From Oscillospiraceae bacterium (lineage in GTDB: Bacteria; Bacillota; Clostridia; Oscillospirales; CAG-272), in the NCBI GenBank assembly GCA_015064385.1, contig SVSI01000015.1, forward strand, positions 1-53,397: DNA of 53,397 bases, given 5' to 3'. Numbering within the stretch: position 1 is the stretch's first letter; every line of letters starts with the position of its first letter. Shown here one piece after another: positions 15,788 through 24,154 of the stretch. Position numbers and translations under genes: made by a program. The notes under the pieces were generated by a model that was not told the origin of the DNA, made no database searches, and was given only the letters and a program-made list of their open reading frames with translations.

Positions 15788-17350
15788 ATGAAACGAAAAT
15801 ACAGCTATTTTGACGGTCAAAAAGAGGTAGAGCGGCAATACAACTATATTCCCGTGCGCTATATTATAGCCGTCTTTATCACACTTTTCGAGGTTCTTGC
15901 GGTTATCGGTATCGTGGGTGCCTTTTGCTATTTCGTTCCGTATTTTTACCTTGCGGCATGGGCGACTGAAATATTTTGTGTTATACGCATTATCGCCTCG
16001 GACGACAATCCCGATTATAAGGTACCGTGGCTCCTTTTCGTGCTTATCGTCCCAATAGCCGGATTTATGCTGTACTTCATGTTTTACTCGAGAACACTTC
16101 AAAAGCGCTTTGTCAGACGTCTTGAAGCACTGAAGAGTAATACATACTGGCAAAATGACGGTCAATTGTTTGGAAAGCTTAAAACGGACGATCCTCTGAT
16201 TCATTCGCAGGCAAAGATGCTTTGCGAAATTTCTGAAACTCATTTATTTACAAATACACGTCAGGAATACTTTCCGCTTGGCTCGGACATGCATAAGCGT
16301 CTGCTTTCTGACCTCAGGGTTGCTGAAAAATTTATCTATATGGAGTATTTCATAATTGAAGAAGGGAAGTTCTGGGACTCGATTCTTGATATACTCAAGG
16401 AAAAAGCGGCGTCGGGAGTAGAGGTCAAGGTGCTGTACGACGATATAGGATGTATGATGACGCTCCCCGGAAACTATCATAAGATACTTCGGTCGTACGG
16501 GATCGAGGCAACTCCGTTTTCCCGCCTCAAGGGGAACGCGGACAGCGAGTTCAACAACCGCAGTCACCGCAAAATTACGGTCATAGACGGCAAGATCGGT
16601 TATACCGGCGGTGTTAATATCGCAGACGAATATATCGGTGAGACTGTGAGATTCGGGCATTGGAAGGATACCGCGATACGTCTTGAGGGAGAAGCCGTAC
16701 ACGAGCTTACAAAGCTTTTTCTCGTTGATTTCGGCATAAACGTAAAGAAGATGCCTTCTATCCGAGACGACCTTTATCCGGCTACTGATATAAAAGAAGA
16801 CGGTTACGTTATACCCTTCGGGGACGGTCCGCGTCCTCTTTACGAGCGCAGAGTGGGTAAGAGCGTTATTCAGAATATGCTGAACGGCGCAACCCGATAT
16901 ATGTGGATGACTACACCCTACCTTATAATTGACAACGACCTATGTCAGTGTATAGAAAACGCCGCTATGCGCGGTGTGGACGTGCGTATTATCGTTCCTC
17001 ATATTCCCGATAAAAAGCTCGTGTTCTCCATAACGCGGAGCTTTTATCCGCGCTTAATGTCGGCAGGGGTAAAAATTTACGAGTACGAGCCCGGCTTTAT
17101 TCACGCAAAAAGCTATCTTGCCGATGACAGTCAAGCTATGATAGGAACTATAAATCTGGACTACCGCAGTCTCGTACACCATTTTGAAAACGGTGTCTGG
17201 ATGTATCGGTGCGAATCGATCATTGATCTGAAACAAGATATTGAGGAAACGATGGCAAAATCCATAGAGGTAACTCCCGAAATGCTGAAAACGGGACCGT
17301 TTACCCGTTTTGTTCGCTCGGTAGTTAGAATTTTTGCACCGATACTGTGA
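15788..17350 (+). CDS. cls: Cardiolipin synthase (phospholipase D family)
   Basis: 520 residues. Two N-terminal membrane helices (about 21-60 and 80-100) precede a cytoplasmic pair of PLD domains. The first HKD motif is SHRKITVIDGKIGYTGG, the second IHAKSYLADDSQAMIGTIN followed by LDYRSL. The enzyme joins two phosphatidylglycerol molecules to cardiolipin and glycerol at the membrane. GAGGTGG precedes the ATG. Its position after three small helical proteins and before a two-component system suggests an envelope-stress setting, but the sequence shows no shared operator. Confidence 0.93.
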   Translation: MKRKYSYFDGQKEVERQYNYIPVRYIIAVFITLFEVLAVIGIVGAFCYFVPYFYLAAWATEIFCVIRIIASDDNPDYKVPWLLFVLIVPIAGFMLYFMFYSRTLQKRFVRRLEALKSNTYWQNDGQLFGKLKTDDPLIHSQAKMLCEISETHLFTNTRQEYFPLGSDMHKRLLSDLRVAEKFIYMEYFIIEEGKFWDSILDILKEKAASGVEVKVLYDDIGCMMTLPGNYHKILRSYGIEATPFSRLKGNADSEFNNRSHRKITVIDGKIGYTGGVNIADEYIGETVRFGHWKDTAIRLEGEAVHELTKLFLVDFGINVKKMPSIRDDLYPATDIKEDGYVIPFGDGPRPLYERRVGKSVIQNMLNGATRYMWMTTPYLIIDNDLCQCIENAAMRGVDVRIIVPHIPDKKLVFSITRSFYPRLMSAGVKIYEYEPGFIHAKSYLADDSQAMIGTINLDYRSLVHHFENGVWMYRCESIIDLKQDIEETMAKSIEVTPEMLKTGPFTRFVRSVVRIFAPIL

Positions 17351-17435
17351 ACTATTGTTGCTCTCATGTTTCGGAAGAAAATAAGCAATTTTTCTGAAAA
17401 AATCTAAAAATGCAAACAAAACCTTAACATTTGTG

Positions 17436-17444
17436 TGCTATAAT
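17436..17444 (+). promoter_or_regulatory. Extended -10 promoter of the two-component operon
   Basis: TGC-TATAAT, an extended -10 box, lies 38 bases before the regulator start. No good -35 is seen. TTAACA at 17424 is too close and may be an activator site. Confidence 0.5.
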
Positions 17445-17481
17445 GCAGATATAGACTACGTTAGTTTACGGAGGTATCGAA

Positions 17482-18153
17482 ATGTTTAAGATCTTGGTAG
17501 TTGAGGACGATAAGGAGCTTAACAAGACCGTTTGCTCGTTTTTAAGTAGTAGCGGGTACGAGGCGTTTGGCTGTCTTAACGCAAACGACGCCTACGACGC
17601 AATGTATGAAAATATGTTCGATCTGATCGTATCCGACATTATGATGCCGGGCGTTGACGGATTTGAATTTGCCAGAAACGTGCGAGAGCTTAACGAGGAC
17701 ATACCGATTCTGTTCACTACCGCGCGTGACGATATTGCCTCCAAGCAGAGAGGTTTCAGGATCGGTGTAGATGACTATATGGTAAAGCCGATAGATCTTG
17801 ACGAGCTTTTTCTGCGAATAGGAGCTCTCCTTCGCCGTGCAAAGATCGCCTCGAGCCGTAAGCTTGAGATCGGCACCTTCGTAATGGATGCAGACGAGCA
17901 CACCGCTTATCTCGGTGATGAAGAAATTTCGCTTACAAACCGTGAATTCAGCATTCTTTACAAGCTGTTATCGTATCCCAAAAAGACCTTTACCAGACAG
18001 CAGCTTATGGACGAATTCTGGGACGCCGACAGCGAGACCGCACCGCGAGCGGTTGACGTGTATATGACCAAGCTACGCTCAAAGCTTTCCGAATGCGACG
18101 ACTTTGAGATAAAGACCGTTCACGGACTCGGCTATAAGGCGGTGATAAAATGA
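17482..18153 (+). CDS. Response regulator, OmpR/PhoB family
   Basis: 223 residues. The receiver domain (1-120) has acidic residues in VVEDDKE, phosphoacceptor Asp52 in VSDIMMPG, the TTARDD switch region and DYMVKPID with the conserved lysine. The C-terminal winged helix (about 130-223) has SLTNREFSILYKLL and DVYMTKLRSKL, ending GLGYKAVIK. It is a DNA-binding transcription regulator, controlled by the histidine kinase whose gene overlaps its end by 4 bases. Targets are unknown; the membrane-protein genes downstream and the cls cluster upstream are candidates by position. Confidence 0.93.
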   Translation: MFKILVVEDDKELNKTVCSFLSSSGYEAFGCLNANDAYDAMYENMFDLIVSDIMMPGVDGFEFARNVRELNEDIPILFTTARDDIASKQRGFRIGVDDYMVKPIDLDELFLRIGALLRRAKIASSRKLEIGTFVMDADEHTAYLGDEEISLTNREFSILYKLLSYPKKTFTRQQLMDEFWDADSETAPRAVDVYMTKLRSKLSECDDFEIKTVHGLGYKAVIK

Positions 18154-19220
18154 ACAAGGGAAACAAGACGAGAAACGCACTAAGCACGATCAGTAACTTT
18201 TTTGTTTTCTTTCTCCTTGCCGCGTTCGTAACCACCTGCTGTATTATGCTCTTTATTTCGGCACTTCAGGGCTCACTCGGAAGAGAATTTACGAGAGAGG
18301 AGATCACGCTTGCCGCTAAGATCACGCTCGTAAACGTGATCCTCATAAGTATCGTGATGGCGGTCATCGACTATATTCGCCGCAAAATTATGGTAGAGAG
18401 ACCGACGAAAATAATTACCGAAGCGACCGAGAAGATAATGTCGGGCGATTTTTCCGTTCGTATAGCGGATATGCCGCGCTCGGGCGCGGAGGGCTTTGAC
18501 CGAATCGCCGAGGCAGTAAACCGTATGGCAGACGAGCTCTCCGGTGTTGAAACTCTTCGAACCGACTTTATAGCCAACGTTTCACACGAAATGAAAACGC
18601 CCCTTGCAGTAATGCAAAATTACGGAACTCTTCTGCAAGCTCCCGATCTTGACGATCAAAAGCGTATGGAGTACGCAAAGGGCATTACCGACGCTTCCCG
18701 ACGTCTTTCGGAGATGATGACGAACATTCTCAAGCTTAACCGACTTGAAAATCAGCAGATATTTCCCGAAATCAAGAGATTTGATCTCGGCGAGCAGCTT
18801 TGCGAATCTCTTTTACAGTTCGAGAGTGTCTGGGAAAAGAAAAACATTGAAATTTATACCGATATTGCCGAAAATATTGAGGTTGAAGCGGATTCGGAGC
18901 TTTTATCGCTGGTATGGAACAATCTCTTCTCAAACGCATTCAAATTTACAAACGACGGCGGTAGCGTATCACTGCGCCTTTCTGCTACGGAGCATCACGC
19001 TATCGTTGAGGTAAAGGATACGGGATGCGGAATGAGTGCAGAGGTCGGCGCGCACATATTTGAAAAGTTTTATCAGGGAGATACGTCCCATTCGGTACAA
19101 GGAAACGGACTCGGACTCGCTCTCGTGAAGCGCGTTATAGACATTATGCGCGGGGAGATAAGCGTCGAAAGTGCCGTCGGTGCAGGAACTACGTTTAAGG
19201 TGAAAATCAGGAGGAGCTGA
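18150..19220 (+). CDS. Sensor histidine kinase
   Basis: 356 residues. Two membrane helices (about 14-38 and 56-76) have only a short outside loop between them. A HAMP linker follows, then a HisKA domain with His146 in NVSHEMKTPLAVMQN, and a HATPase domain with LVWNNLFSNAFKFT (N box), DTGCGMS (G1) and GNGLGLALVKR (G2). The short sensor loop suggests it senses the membrane or a partner protein rather than a soluble ligand. Translation is coupled to the response regulator by an ATGA overlap. Confidence 0.93.
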   Translation: MNKGNKTRNALSTISNFFVFFLLAAFVTTCCIMLFISALQGSLGREFTREEITLAAKITLVNVILISIVMAVIDYIRRKIMVERPTKIITEATEKIMSGDFSVRIADMPRSGAEGFDRIAEAVNRMADELSGVETLRTDFIANVSHEMKTPLAVMQNYGTLLQAPDLDDQKRMEYAKGITDASRRLSEMMTNILKLNRLENQQIFPEIKRFDLGEQLCESLLQFESVWEKKNIEIYTDIAENIEVEADSELLSLVWNNLFSNAFKFTNDGGSVSLRLSATEHHAIVEVKDTGCGMSAEVGAHIFEKFYQGDTSHSVQGNGLGLALVKRVIDIMRGEISVESAVGAGTTFKVKIRRS

Positions 19221-19221
19221 T

Positions 19222-20097
19222 ATGAAAGGGAATACGGTATTAAAAGCGGTACTTTTTCCGCATATTGCTATAATGCTCGTTTTACTTCCCGTATCTATCG
19301 TATTTTTAATATATTCTCTGATATACATGCAGCCCGATTCTTTAGCTTCTATCATTTCATACGTTCTTGCCTTTTATACTCTCACGGTATGGTCACTTAA
19401 GACCCCGTATCTGATCAGATTCTTCAAAAAATTCAAAAACGAAAATAAACTTGCAAGACGCTGGTACGAGGATACGCATCTTCGAATGAGCGTAACGCTC
19501 TACGGAACGCTGCTGCTTAACACAGCTTACGCACTACTGCATCTCGGAATGGGATTTCAGCACAGATCGTTTTGGTTCTTTTCTCTTGCGGGATACTATA
19601 TCTCACTTGCGGTAATGCGCTTCTTTTTGGCGAGATACACCACGGCACATCTGCCGGGCGAGCGAATGAGAGACGAGCTTATCAGATACCGTCTGTGCGG
19701 CTGGATATTTCTTATAATGAACGTATCGCTTTCTCTGATGGTGTTCTTTATGATATATTGGGAGAGGACCTTCCGACATCACGAGATAACGACTATCATG
19801 CTTGCGGCATATACCTTTACCGCCTTTACACTTGCGGTCATAAATATTATAAAGTACCGCAAATATAACAGTCCGATATATTCAGCATCAAAGGCAATAA
19901 GTCTCGCCGCTGCATGCGTGTCTATGCTGACGCTTGAAGCTACTATGCTTACCAGCTTTGGCGGGGAAAATATGGACTCTTTTACAAGAAAAATATTCCT
20001 TGGAATTACGGGAATAGCCGTTTCGGTAGCAATTATAATAATGGCGATATATATGATACGTCAAGGCAACAAAAAATTAAAACAGTTAAAACAATAA
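19222..20097 (+). CDS. Polytopic membrane protein cotranscribed with the two-component system
   Basis: 291 residues with about eight hydrophobic helices and basic loops (RFFKKFKNENKLARRW, KKLKQLKQ at the end). It begins one base after the kinase stop, with GGAGG inside the kinase end, so expression is coupled. Homologues next to two-component systems are common in gut Clostridia, but no function is known to me. It could be an accessory sensor for the kinase, which has almost no external domain. Confidence 0.75.
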   Translation: MKGNTVLKAVLFPHIAIMLVLLPVSIVFLIYSLIYMQPDSLASIISYVLAFYTLTVWSLKTPYLIRFFKKFKNENKLARRWYEDTHLRMSVTLYGTLLLNTAYALLHLGMGFQHRSFWFFSLAGYYISLAVMRFFLARYTTAHLPGERMRDELIRYRLCGWIFLIMNVSLSLMVFFMIYWERTFRHHEITTIMLAAYTFTAFTLAVINIIKYRKYNSPIYSASKAISLAAACVSMLTLEATMLTSFGGENMDSFTRKIFLGITGIAVSVAIIIMAIYMIRQGNKKLKQLKQ

Positions 20098-20106
20098 GGA
20101 TAAAAT

Positions 20107-20505
20107 ATGGAAAACAAAGAAAGCTTTAATTATACCTACTCTGCAAAGGAGCAGGAAGAGATAAAAAATATAAGAAAGAAATACTCACAGCCGTCCGAGC
20201 AGGAGGAGGATAAAATGGCGCAGCTTCGCCGTCTGGATGCCGGTGTGTATTCGAAAGCTACGGCGGCGTCTATTGCCGTGGGTGTTATAGGCGCGCTCAT
20301 TATGGGAGCCGGTATGAGCATCATTATGACCGATATAGGCGCATTTCTCGGTACCGTTTTCTCCATAATAGTCGGTATTTCACTCGGTATTATAGGGATC
20401 GTTCTTGTTTGTCTTGCATATCCCGTATATAGCCGTACGATCACTCGCGAGCGTGCAAGAATCGCTCCCGAGATACTTCGACTTACCGATGAGCTTATGA
20501 AATAA
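20107..20505 (+). CDS. Small two-helix membrane protein, paralogue of 15043-15408
   Basis: 132 residues. A charged N-terminal segment (about 1-53, YSAKEQEEIKNIRKKYSQP) is followed by two membrane helices (about 55-80 and 85-108) and a basic tail. GAGMSIIMTDIG matches its paralogue at 15043. Related proteins are sometimes labelled dihydropteridine reductase in databases, a label the sequence does not support because there is no nucleotide-binding fold. It is the last gene of the two-component operon, 9 bases after the membrane protein. Confidence 0.75.
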   Translation: MENKESFNYTYSAKEQEEIKNIRKKYSQPSEQEEDKMAQLRRLDAGVYSKATAASIAVGVIGALIMGAGMSIIMTDIGAFLGTVFSIIVGISLGIIGIVLVCLAYPVYSRTITRERARIAPEILRLTDELMK

Positions 20506-20540
20506 TTTGTCAAATTGAGGAAAAAAATTCCCAAAAACTA

Positions 20541-20569
20541 TTGACAAACCCAAAAATCAGGCGTATAAT
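20541..20569 (+). promoter_or_regulatory. Consensus promoter of the aromatic amino acid operon
   Basis: TTGACA at 20541-20546 and TATAAT at 20564-20569 with a 17-base spacer, 33 bases before the leader peptide start. Confidence 0.88.
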
Positions 20570-20601
20570 GTGAAACATCAAGTCACAAAGGAGGAGTAGC
20601 A

Positions 20602-20679
20602 ATGACTGTTAGCAAGTTTTTTTATTACTTTTATTACTTTGCTCAGGGCTGCCCGACTTTTGTGAATACCGATAAATAA
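20602..20679 (+). CDS. Phe/Tyr-rich leader peptide of the aromatic operon
   Basis: A 25-codon frame starting ATG at 20602 after a strong AGGAGG. Codons 6-13 encode FFYYFYYF (20617-20640), eight consecutive Phe or Tyr codons, and another Phe is at codon 20. It ends at TAA 20677-20679, just inside the first of two hairpins. Such a run is the hallmark of ribosome-mediated attenuation: scarcity of charged tRNA-Phe or tRNA-Tyr stalls the ribosome here and changes folding of the downstream RNA. The next genes make exactly Phe and Tyr. Confidence 0.9.
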   Translation: MTVSKFFYYFYYFAQGCPTFVNTDK

Positions 20680-20760
20680 GATAAAATCTTATCGGCAACA
20701 AAACACGGACAGTCCGCATCTGCTATGCTTATAGGGCATAACACAGAGTGCGGATTTTTT
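20669..20760 (+). promoter_or_regulatory. Attenuator: paired hairpin and terminator ahead of DAHP synthase
   Basis: The first hairpin is CCGATAA / TTATCGG (20670-20694), overlapping the leader stop codon. The second has TCCGCA(T)CTG pairing with CAG(AG)TGCGGA (20713-20754) around an inner stem, followed by six Ts (20755-20760), which makes it the intrinsic terminator. CGGAC (20706) can also pair across GTCCG, disturbing the terminator arm. Which structure is the antiterminator must be found by folding. Confidence 0.8.
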
Positions 20761-20807
20761 GTTTGATATCAAAATTGAAATTCATATAAGAACCGAGGTA
20801 CAAAACA

Positions 20808-21836
20808 ATGTCAATGAATTTTCACAGAAAGCTCCCCATCCCTCAGGATGTAAAAAAGGATTATCCCGTCACCGAGCGTATGGCACAGGTAAAGGCCGCT
20901 CGTGACGAGGCAATACGCTCCGTATTTGACGGCAGCTCCGATAAATTTATTCTCGTTATAGGTCCGTGCTCCGCAGATCACCGTGAGCCCGTTCTTGAAT
21001 ATATTTCACGCCTTCGCAGGATCGAGGAGCAGGTTTCCGATAAGATCATAATTATCCCTCGCATTTATACAAATAAACCGAGAACGACGGGACAGGGCTA
21101 CAAGGGAATGCTCCATCAGCCCGATCCTGATGCAAAGCCCGATATGTACAAGGGAATAGTTGCTATCCGTGAGCTTCATCTTGCGGCTCTGCGCGACTAC
21201 GATTTCTCGTGCGCTGACGAGATGCTTTACCCCGAAAATCACCGTTACCTCTCCGATCTGCTTTCTTACGTTGCAGTAGGTGCGCGCTCGGTTGAGAATC
21301 AGCAGCACCGTCTTACCGCAAGCGGAATGGATACTCCCGTTGGTATGAAGAACCCCACCGGCGGTGATCTCAGCGTTATGATAAATTCTATCGTTGCCGC
21401 ACAGTCGGGCCATACCTTCATTTACCGCGGATGGGAGGTCACCAGCGACGGAAACCCCTACGCACACGCTATTCTTCGCGGATATATCGACTACGCGGGC
21501 AGAAGTGCATCTAACTATCATTACGAGGATCTTCTCAGAGTTGAGGAGCTTTACGCCAAATCCAATCTCACCAACCCCTCTATAATCGTAGATACAAACC
21601 ATAACAACTCGGGAAAGAAATATCTTGAGCAGGTACGTATTGCAAAGGATATAGTCCACAGCCGTAATGAAAATGCTGATATCAAGCGTCTGGTTAAGGG
21701 ACTTATGATCGAAAGCTATCTCGAGGACGGTGCACAGAGCGTTGGTGAGCACGTTTTCGGTAAGTCGATAACAGACCCGTGCCTCGGCTGGGAAAAGACC
21801 GAAAAGCTTATTCTTGATATCGCAGATAAACTTTAA
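20808..21836 (+). CDS. aroF: 3-deoxy-7-phosphoheptulonate (DAHP) synthase, class I
   Basis: 342 residues, the first enzyme of the shikimate pathway, joining phosphoenolpyruvate and erythrose 4-phosphate. Family motifs are VIGPCSADH, KPRTTGQGYKGM, GARSVENQQHR, GMKNPTGGDL and VDTNHNNSGKK, with metal and substrate residues in place. Length fits the AroF/AroG/AroH group of about 350 residues, without a fused chorismate mutase. It is the first structural gene after the Phe/Tyr attenuator, so its control is likely to follow Phe and Tyr supply. The symbol denotes the family; the isozyme class is not resolved. Confidence 0.93.
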   Translation: MSMNFHRKLPIPQDVKKDYPVTERMAQVKAARDEAIRSVFDGSSDKFILVIGPCSADHREPVLEYISRLRRIEEQVSDKIIIIPRIYTNKPRTTGQGYKGMLHQPDPDAKPDMYKGIVAIRELHLAALRDYDFSCADEMLYPENHRYLSDLLSYVAVGARSVENQQHRLTASGMDTPVGMKNPTGGDLSVMINSIVAAQSGHTFIYRGWEVTSDGNPYAHAILRGYIDYAGRSASNYHYEDLLRVEELYAKSNLTNPSIIVDTNHNNSGKKYLEQVRIAKDIVHSRNENADIKRLVKGLMIESYLEDGAQSVGEHVFGKSITDPCLGWEKTEKLILDIADKL

Positions 21837-21851
21837 TAAGGATCAAATATA

Positions 21852-22940
21852 ATGTCAAACAAACTTGAAAAAGCAAGAAAAATCATAAACGAAGTAGATG
21901 CACAGATGGCAGAGCTTTTCATAAAGCGTATGAGAGCCGCAGAGCTCGTTTATGAGCACAAAAAAGAGCTCGGATTGCCAATTCTCGATCAAGCGAGAGA
22001 GGAATCCGTTATCGAAAAAAACGCCGCTCTTATCGAGGACAGCGTTCTGAAAGAGTATTATATTGACTATCTGAAGCACACTATGTCACTATCGCGTGCA
22101 TATCAGTACCGTATGCAGAGCGGACTCAAGGTAGCGTACAGCGGTGTTGAGGGCGCGTTTGCCCATATAGCCGCAGGCAGGATCTTTCCCGACGGAAATC
22201 GCGTTTCCTACGGAGATTTTAAGGCGGCGTACGATTCGGTAGTCAAAGGCGAGTGCGACGTAGCGGTGCTTCCCATAGAGAACAGCTATGCCGGCGAGGT
22301 CGGTCAAACTATGGATCTGATCTTTTCGGGCGGACTGTTCATAAACGGGATATACGAGCTTGACATCCATCAGAATCTTCTCGGTGTGCCCGGTGCAACG
22401 ATAGAGGATATCAAAAAGGTGGCAAGCCATCCGCAAGCGCTTAATCAGTGCCACGATTATATAAAGATGCGTGGCTTTACTGCCGAGGAAACGAGCAATA
22501 CCGCCCTTGCAGCAAAAACGGTCGCAGAGGCAGGCGATAAGTCGCTCGGAGCTATTGCAAGTGTTGAAACTGCCGAGATCTACGGACTTAAGGTCATCGA
22601 GGCAAACATCAATAAAAGCGGTGAAAATACTACGCGCTTTGCCGTTCTCTCCAAGGTGAAGGCAAGCTCGAGCGCACTTTCGAGCACCGTACTGATGTTT
22701 ACCGTAAAGCACGAGGCGGGATCGCTCGCAAATGCTATCGGAATTATCGGAAAATACGGTTACAATATGACCGCGCTCCGTAGCAGACCTATGAAGAAGC
22801 ATTCGTGGCAGTACTATTTCTACGTGGAGATCGACGGGACGACCGACAGCGAAAACGGTGTAAAAATGATCGAAGAATTAAATAAGGTGTGTGACCGACT
22901 CAAGGTTGCGGGCACGTTCGCTCCTCACACCGAAATATAG
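21852..22940 (+). CDS. pheA: Bifunctional chorismate mutase / prephenate dehydratase (P-protein)
   Basis: 362 residues. An AroQ-type chorismate mutase (about 1-88, with INEVDAQMAELFIKRM and VIEKNAALIEDSVL) is followed by a prephenate dehydratase domain (about 92-270, VAYSGVEGAFAH, VLPIENSYAGEV, ASHPQALNQC, SGENTTRFAVL). A C-terminal ACT domain (about 280-358) has AGSLANAIGIIGKYGYNMTALRSRP, the Phe-binding feedback site. It converts chorismate to phenylpyruvate. It begins 15 bases after the DAHP synthase stop, in one operon. Confidence 0.94.
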   Translation: MSNKLEKARKIINEVDAQMAELFIKRMRAAELVYEHKKELGLPILDQAREESVIEKNAALIEDSVLKEYYIDYLKHTMSLSRAYQYRMQSGLKVAYSGVEGAFAHIAAGRIFPDGNRVSYGDFKAAYDSVVKGECDVAVLPIENSYAGEVGQTMDLIFSGGLFINGIYELDIHQNLLGVPGATIEDIKKVASHPQALNQCHDYIKMRGFTAEETSNTALAAKTVAEAGDKSLGAIASVETAEIYGLKVIEANINKSGENTTRFAVLSKVKASSSALSSTVLMFTVKHEAGSLANAIGIIGKYGYNMTALRSRPMKKHSWQYYFYVEIDGTTDSENGVKMIEELNKVCDRLKVAGTFAPHTEI

Positions 22941-22951
22941 GATTTAGTAAT

Positions 22952-24154
22952 ATGATAGCAACATTCAAAAAGAGCACGCTTAAAGGCACGATCGACGCTC
23001 CTCCATCAAAGAGTATGGCGCACAGATACCTTATATCAGCGGCTCTTTCGGGGCAAAAATGTACGCTCTGCGGCGTGGATTACAGCGAGGATATCCTTGC
23101 AAGCATAGACTGCCTAAAGGCGCTTGGAGCCAAAATATCTGCCAACGAGGATAAGGTAACCGTTGATCCCGAGAAATTTATGAGATCAAGTACCGGCGTA
23201 CTTGAGTGCAGAGAGAGCGGAAGTACTCTCAGATTCTTTATACCGCTTGCGCTATGTCTTGGTAAAACCGTTAACTTACGCGGCAGTCACCGTCTTTTTG
23301 AGAGACCTCTCGGTATTTACGAGGATCTTTGCAAGGGTAACGGCTTTACCTTTGAAAAGAGGGAAGACAGCGTCACTCTTTGCGGAAATCTGAAAAGCGG
23401 ATGCTACAAAATACGCGGTGACGTAAGCAGTCAGTTTATCAGCGGACTCCTTTTTGCTCTGGTATATCTCGGCAAGGACTCTCGCCTTGAGATAGTGCCG
23501 CCCTTTGAGAGCAGATCGTATGTAAATATGACTATTGCAGCACTGCGCTCCTTCGGTGCGGACGTATCCTTTATAAACGAATACGAGATAGCTGTCGAAG
23601 CATCCGATATGCACGCATTTTCGGGCAAGATAGAGGGAGACTATTCAAACGCGGCTTTTCTTGACGCGTTTAACCGTATCGGATCGGATATCAAGATCGC
23701 AAATCTCGACGTAAACAGCTTGCAGGGCGACAGAGTGTATCGTGATTATTTTGAAAAAATATCAAAATCCGTGCCTGAGATCGACATTTCCGACTGTCCC
23801 GATCTCGGTCCGGTGCTCTTTGCTCTTGCCGCACTCAAAAACGGTGCGACCTTTACCGGAACGGATCGACTGAAGCTTAAAGAGAGTGACCGCGCACTCG
23901 CTATGCACGAGGAGCTTTCCAAGCTCGGCGGAGGGCTTATTTTCGGTGATAATACCGTAACTGTGCCGAAACAGGATCTGAAATACAACGGAAAAGTGCT
24001 TGACTCTCATAACGATCACCGTATCGTTATGGCTATGTCTGTAATACTTTCCAAAACGGGAGGCACCATAAGCGGTGCAGAAGCCGTCAGAAAAAGCTAT
24101 CCCGACTTTTTTGAGGATATCAAACGGCTCGGAGCAAAGGTGGAATTATCGTGA
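22952..24154 (+). CDS. aroA: 3-phosphoshikimate 1-carboxyvinyltransferase (EPSP synthase)
   Basis: 400 residues, somewhat shorter than the usual 427 or so. It transfers enolpyruvate from PEP to shikimate 3-phosphate. Motifs are PPSKSMAHRYLI with the conserved lysine, RESGSTLRFF, DVSSQFISGLL, LKESDRALAM and DSHNDHRIVMAMSV. It starts 11 bases after pheA and overlaps tyrA by 4 bases. Glyphosate-contact glycines were not evaluated. Confidence 0.95.
   Translation: MIATFKKSTLKGTIDAPPSKSMAHRYLISAALSGQKCTLCGVDYSEDILASIDCLKALGAKISANEDKVTVDPEKFMRSSTGVLECRESGSTLRFFIPLALCLGKTVNLRGSHRLFERPLGIYEDLCKGNGFTFEKREDSVTLCGNLKSGCYKIRGDVSSQFISGLLFALVYLGKDSRLEIVPPFESRSYVNMTIAALRSFGADVSFINEYEIAVEASDMHAFSGKIEGDYSNAAFLDAFNRIGSDIKIANLDVNSLQGDRVYRDYFEKISKSVPEIDISDCPDLGPVLFALAALKNGATFTGTDRLKLKESDRALAMHEELSKLGGGLIFGDNTVTVPKQDLKYNGKVLDSHNDHRIVMAMSVILSKTGGTISGAEAVRKSYPDFFEDIKRLGAKVELS

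Noticed and set aside
17424..17444. TTAACA-TATAAT as a -35/-10 pair for the two-component operon
   Set aside because: Only 9 bases separate them; the extended -10 box alone is the better reading.
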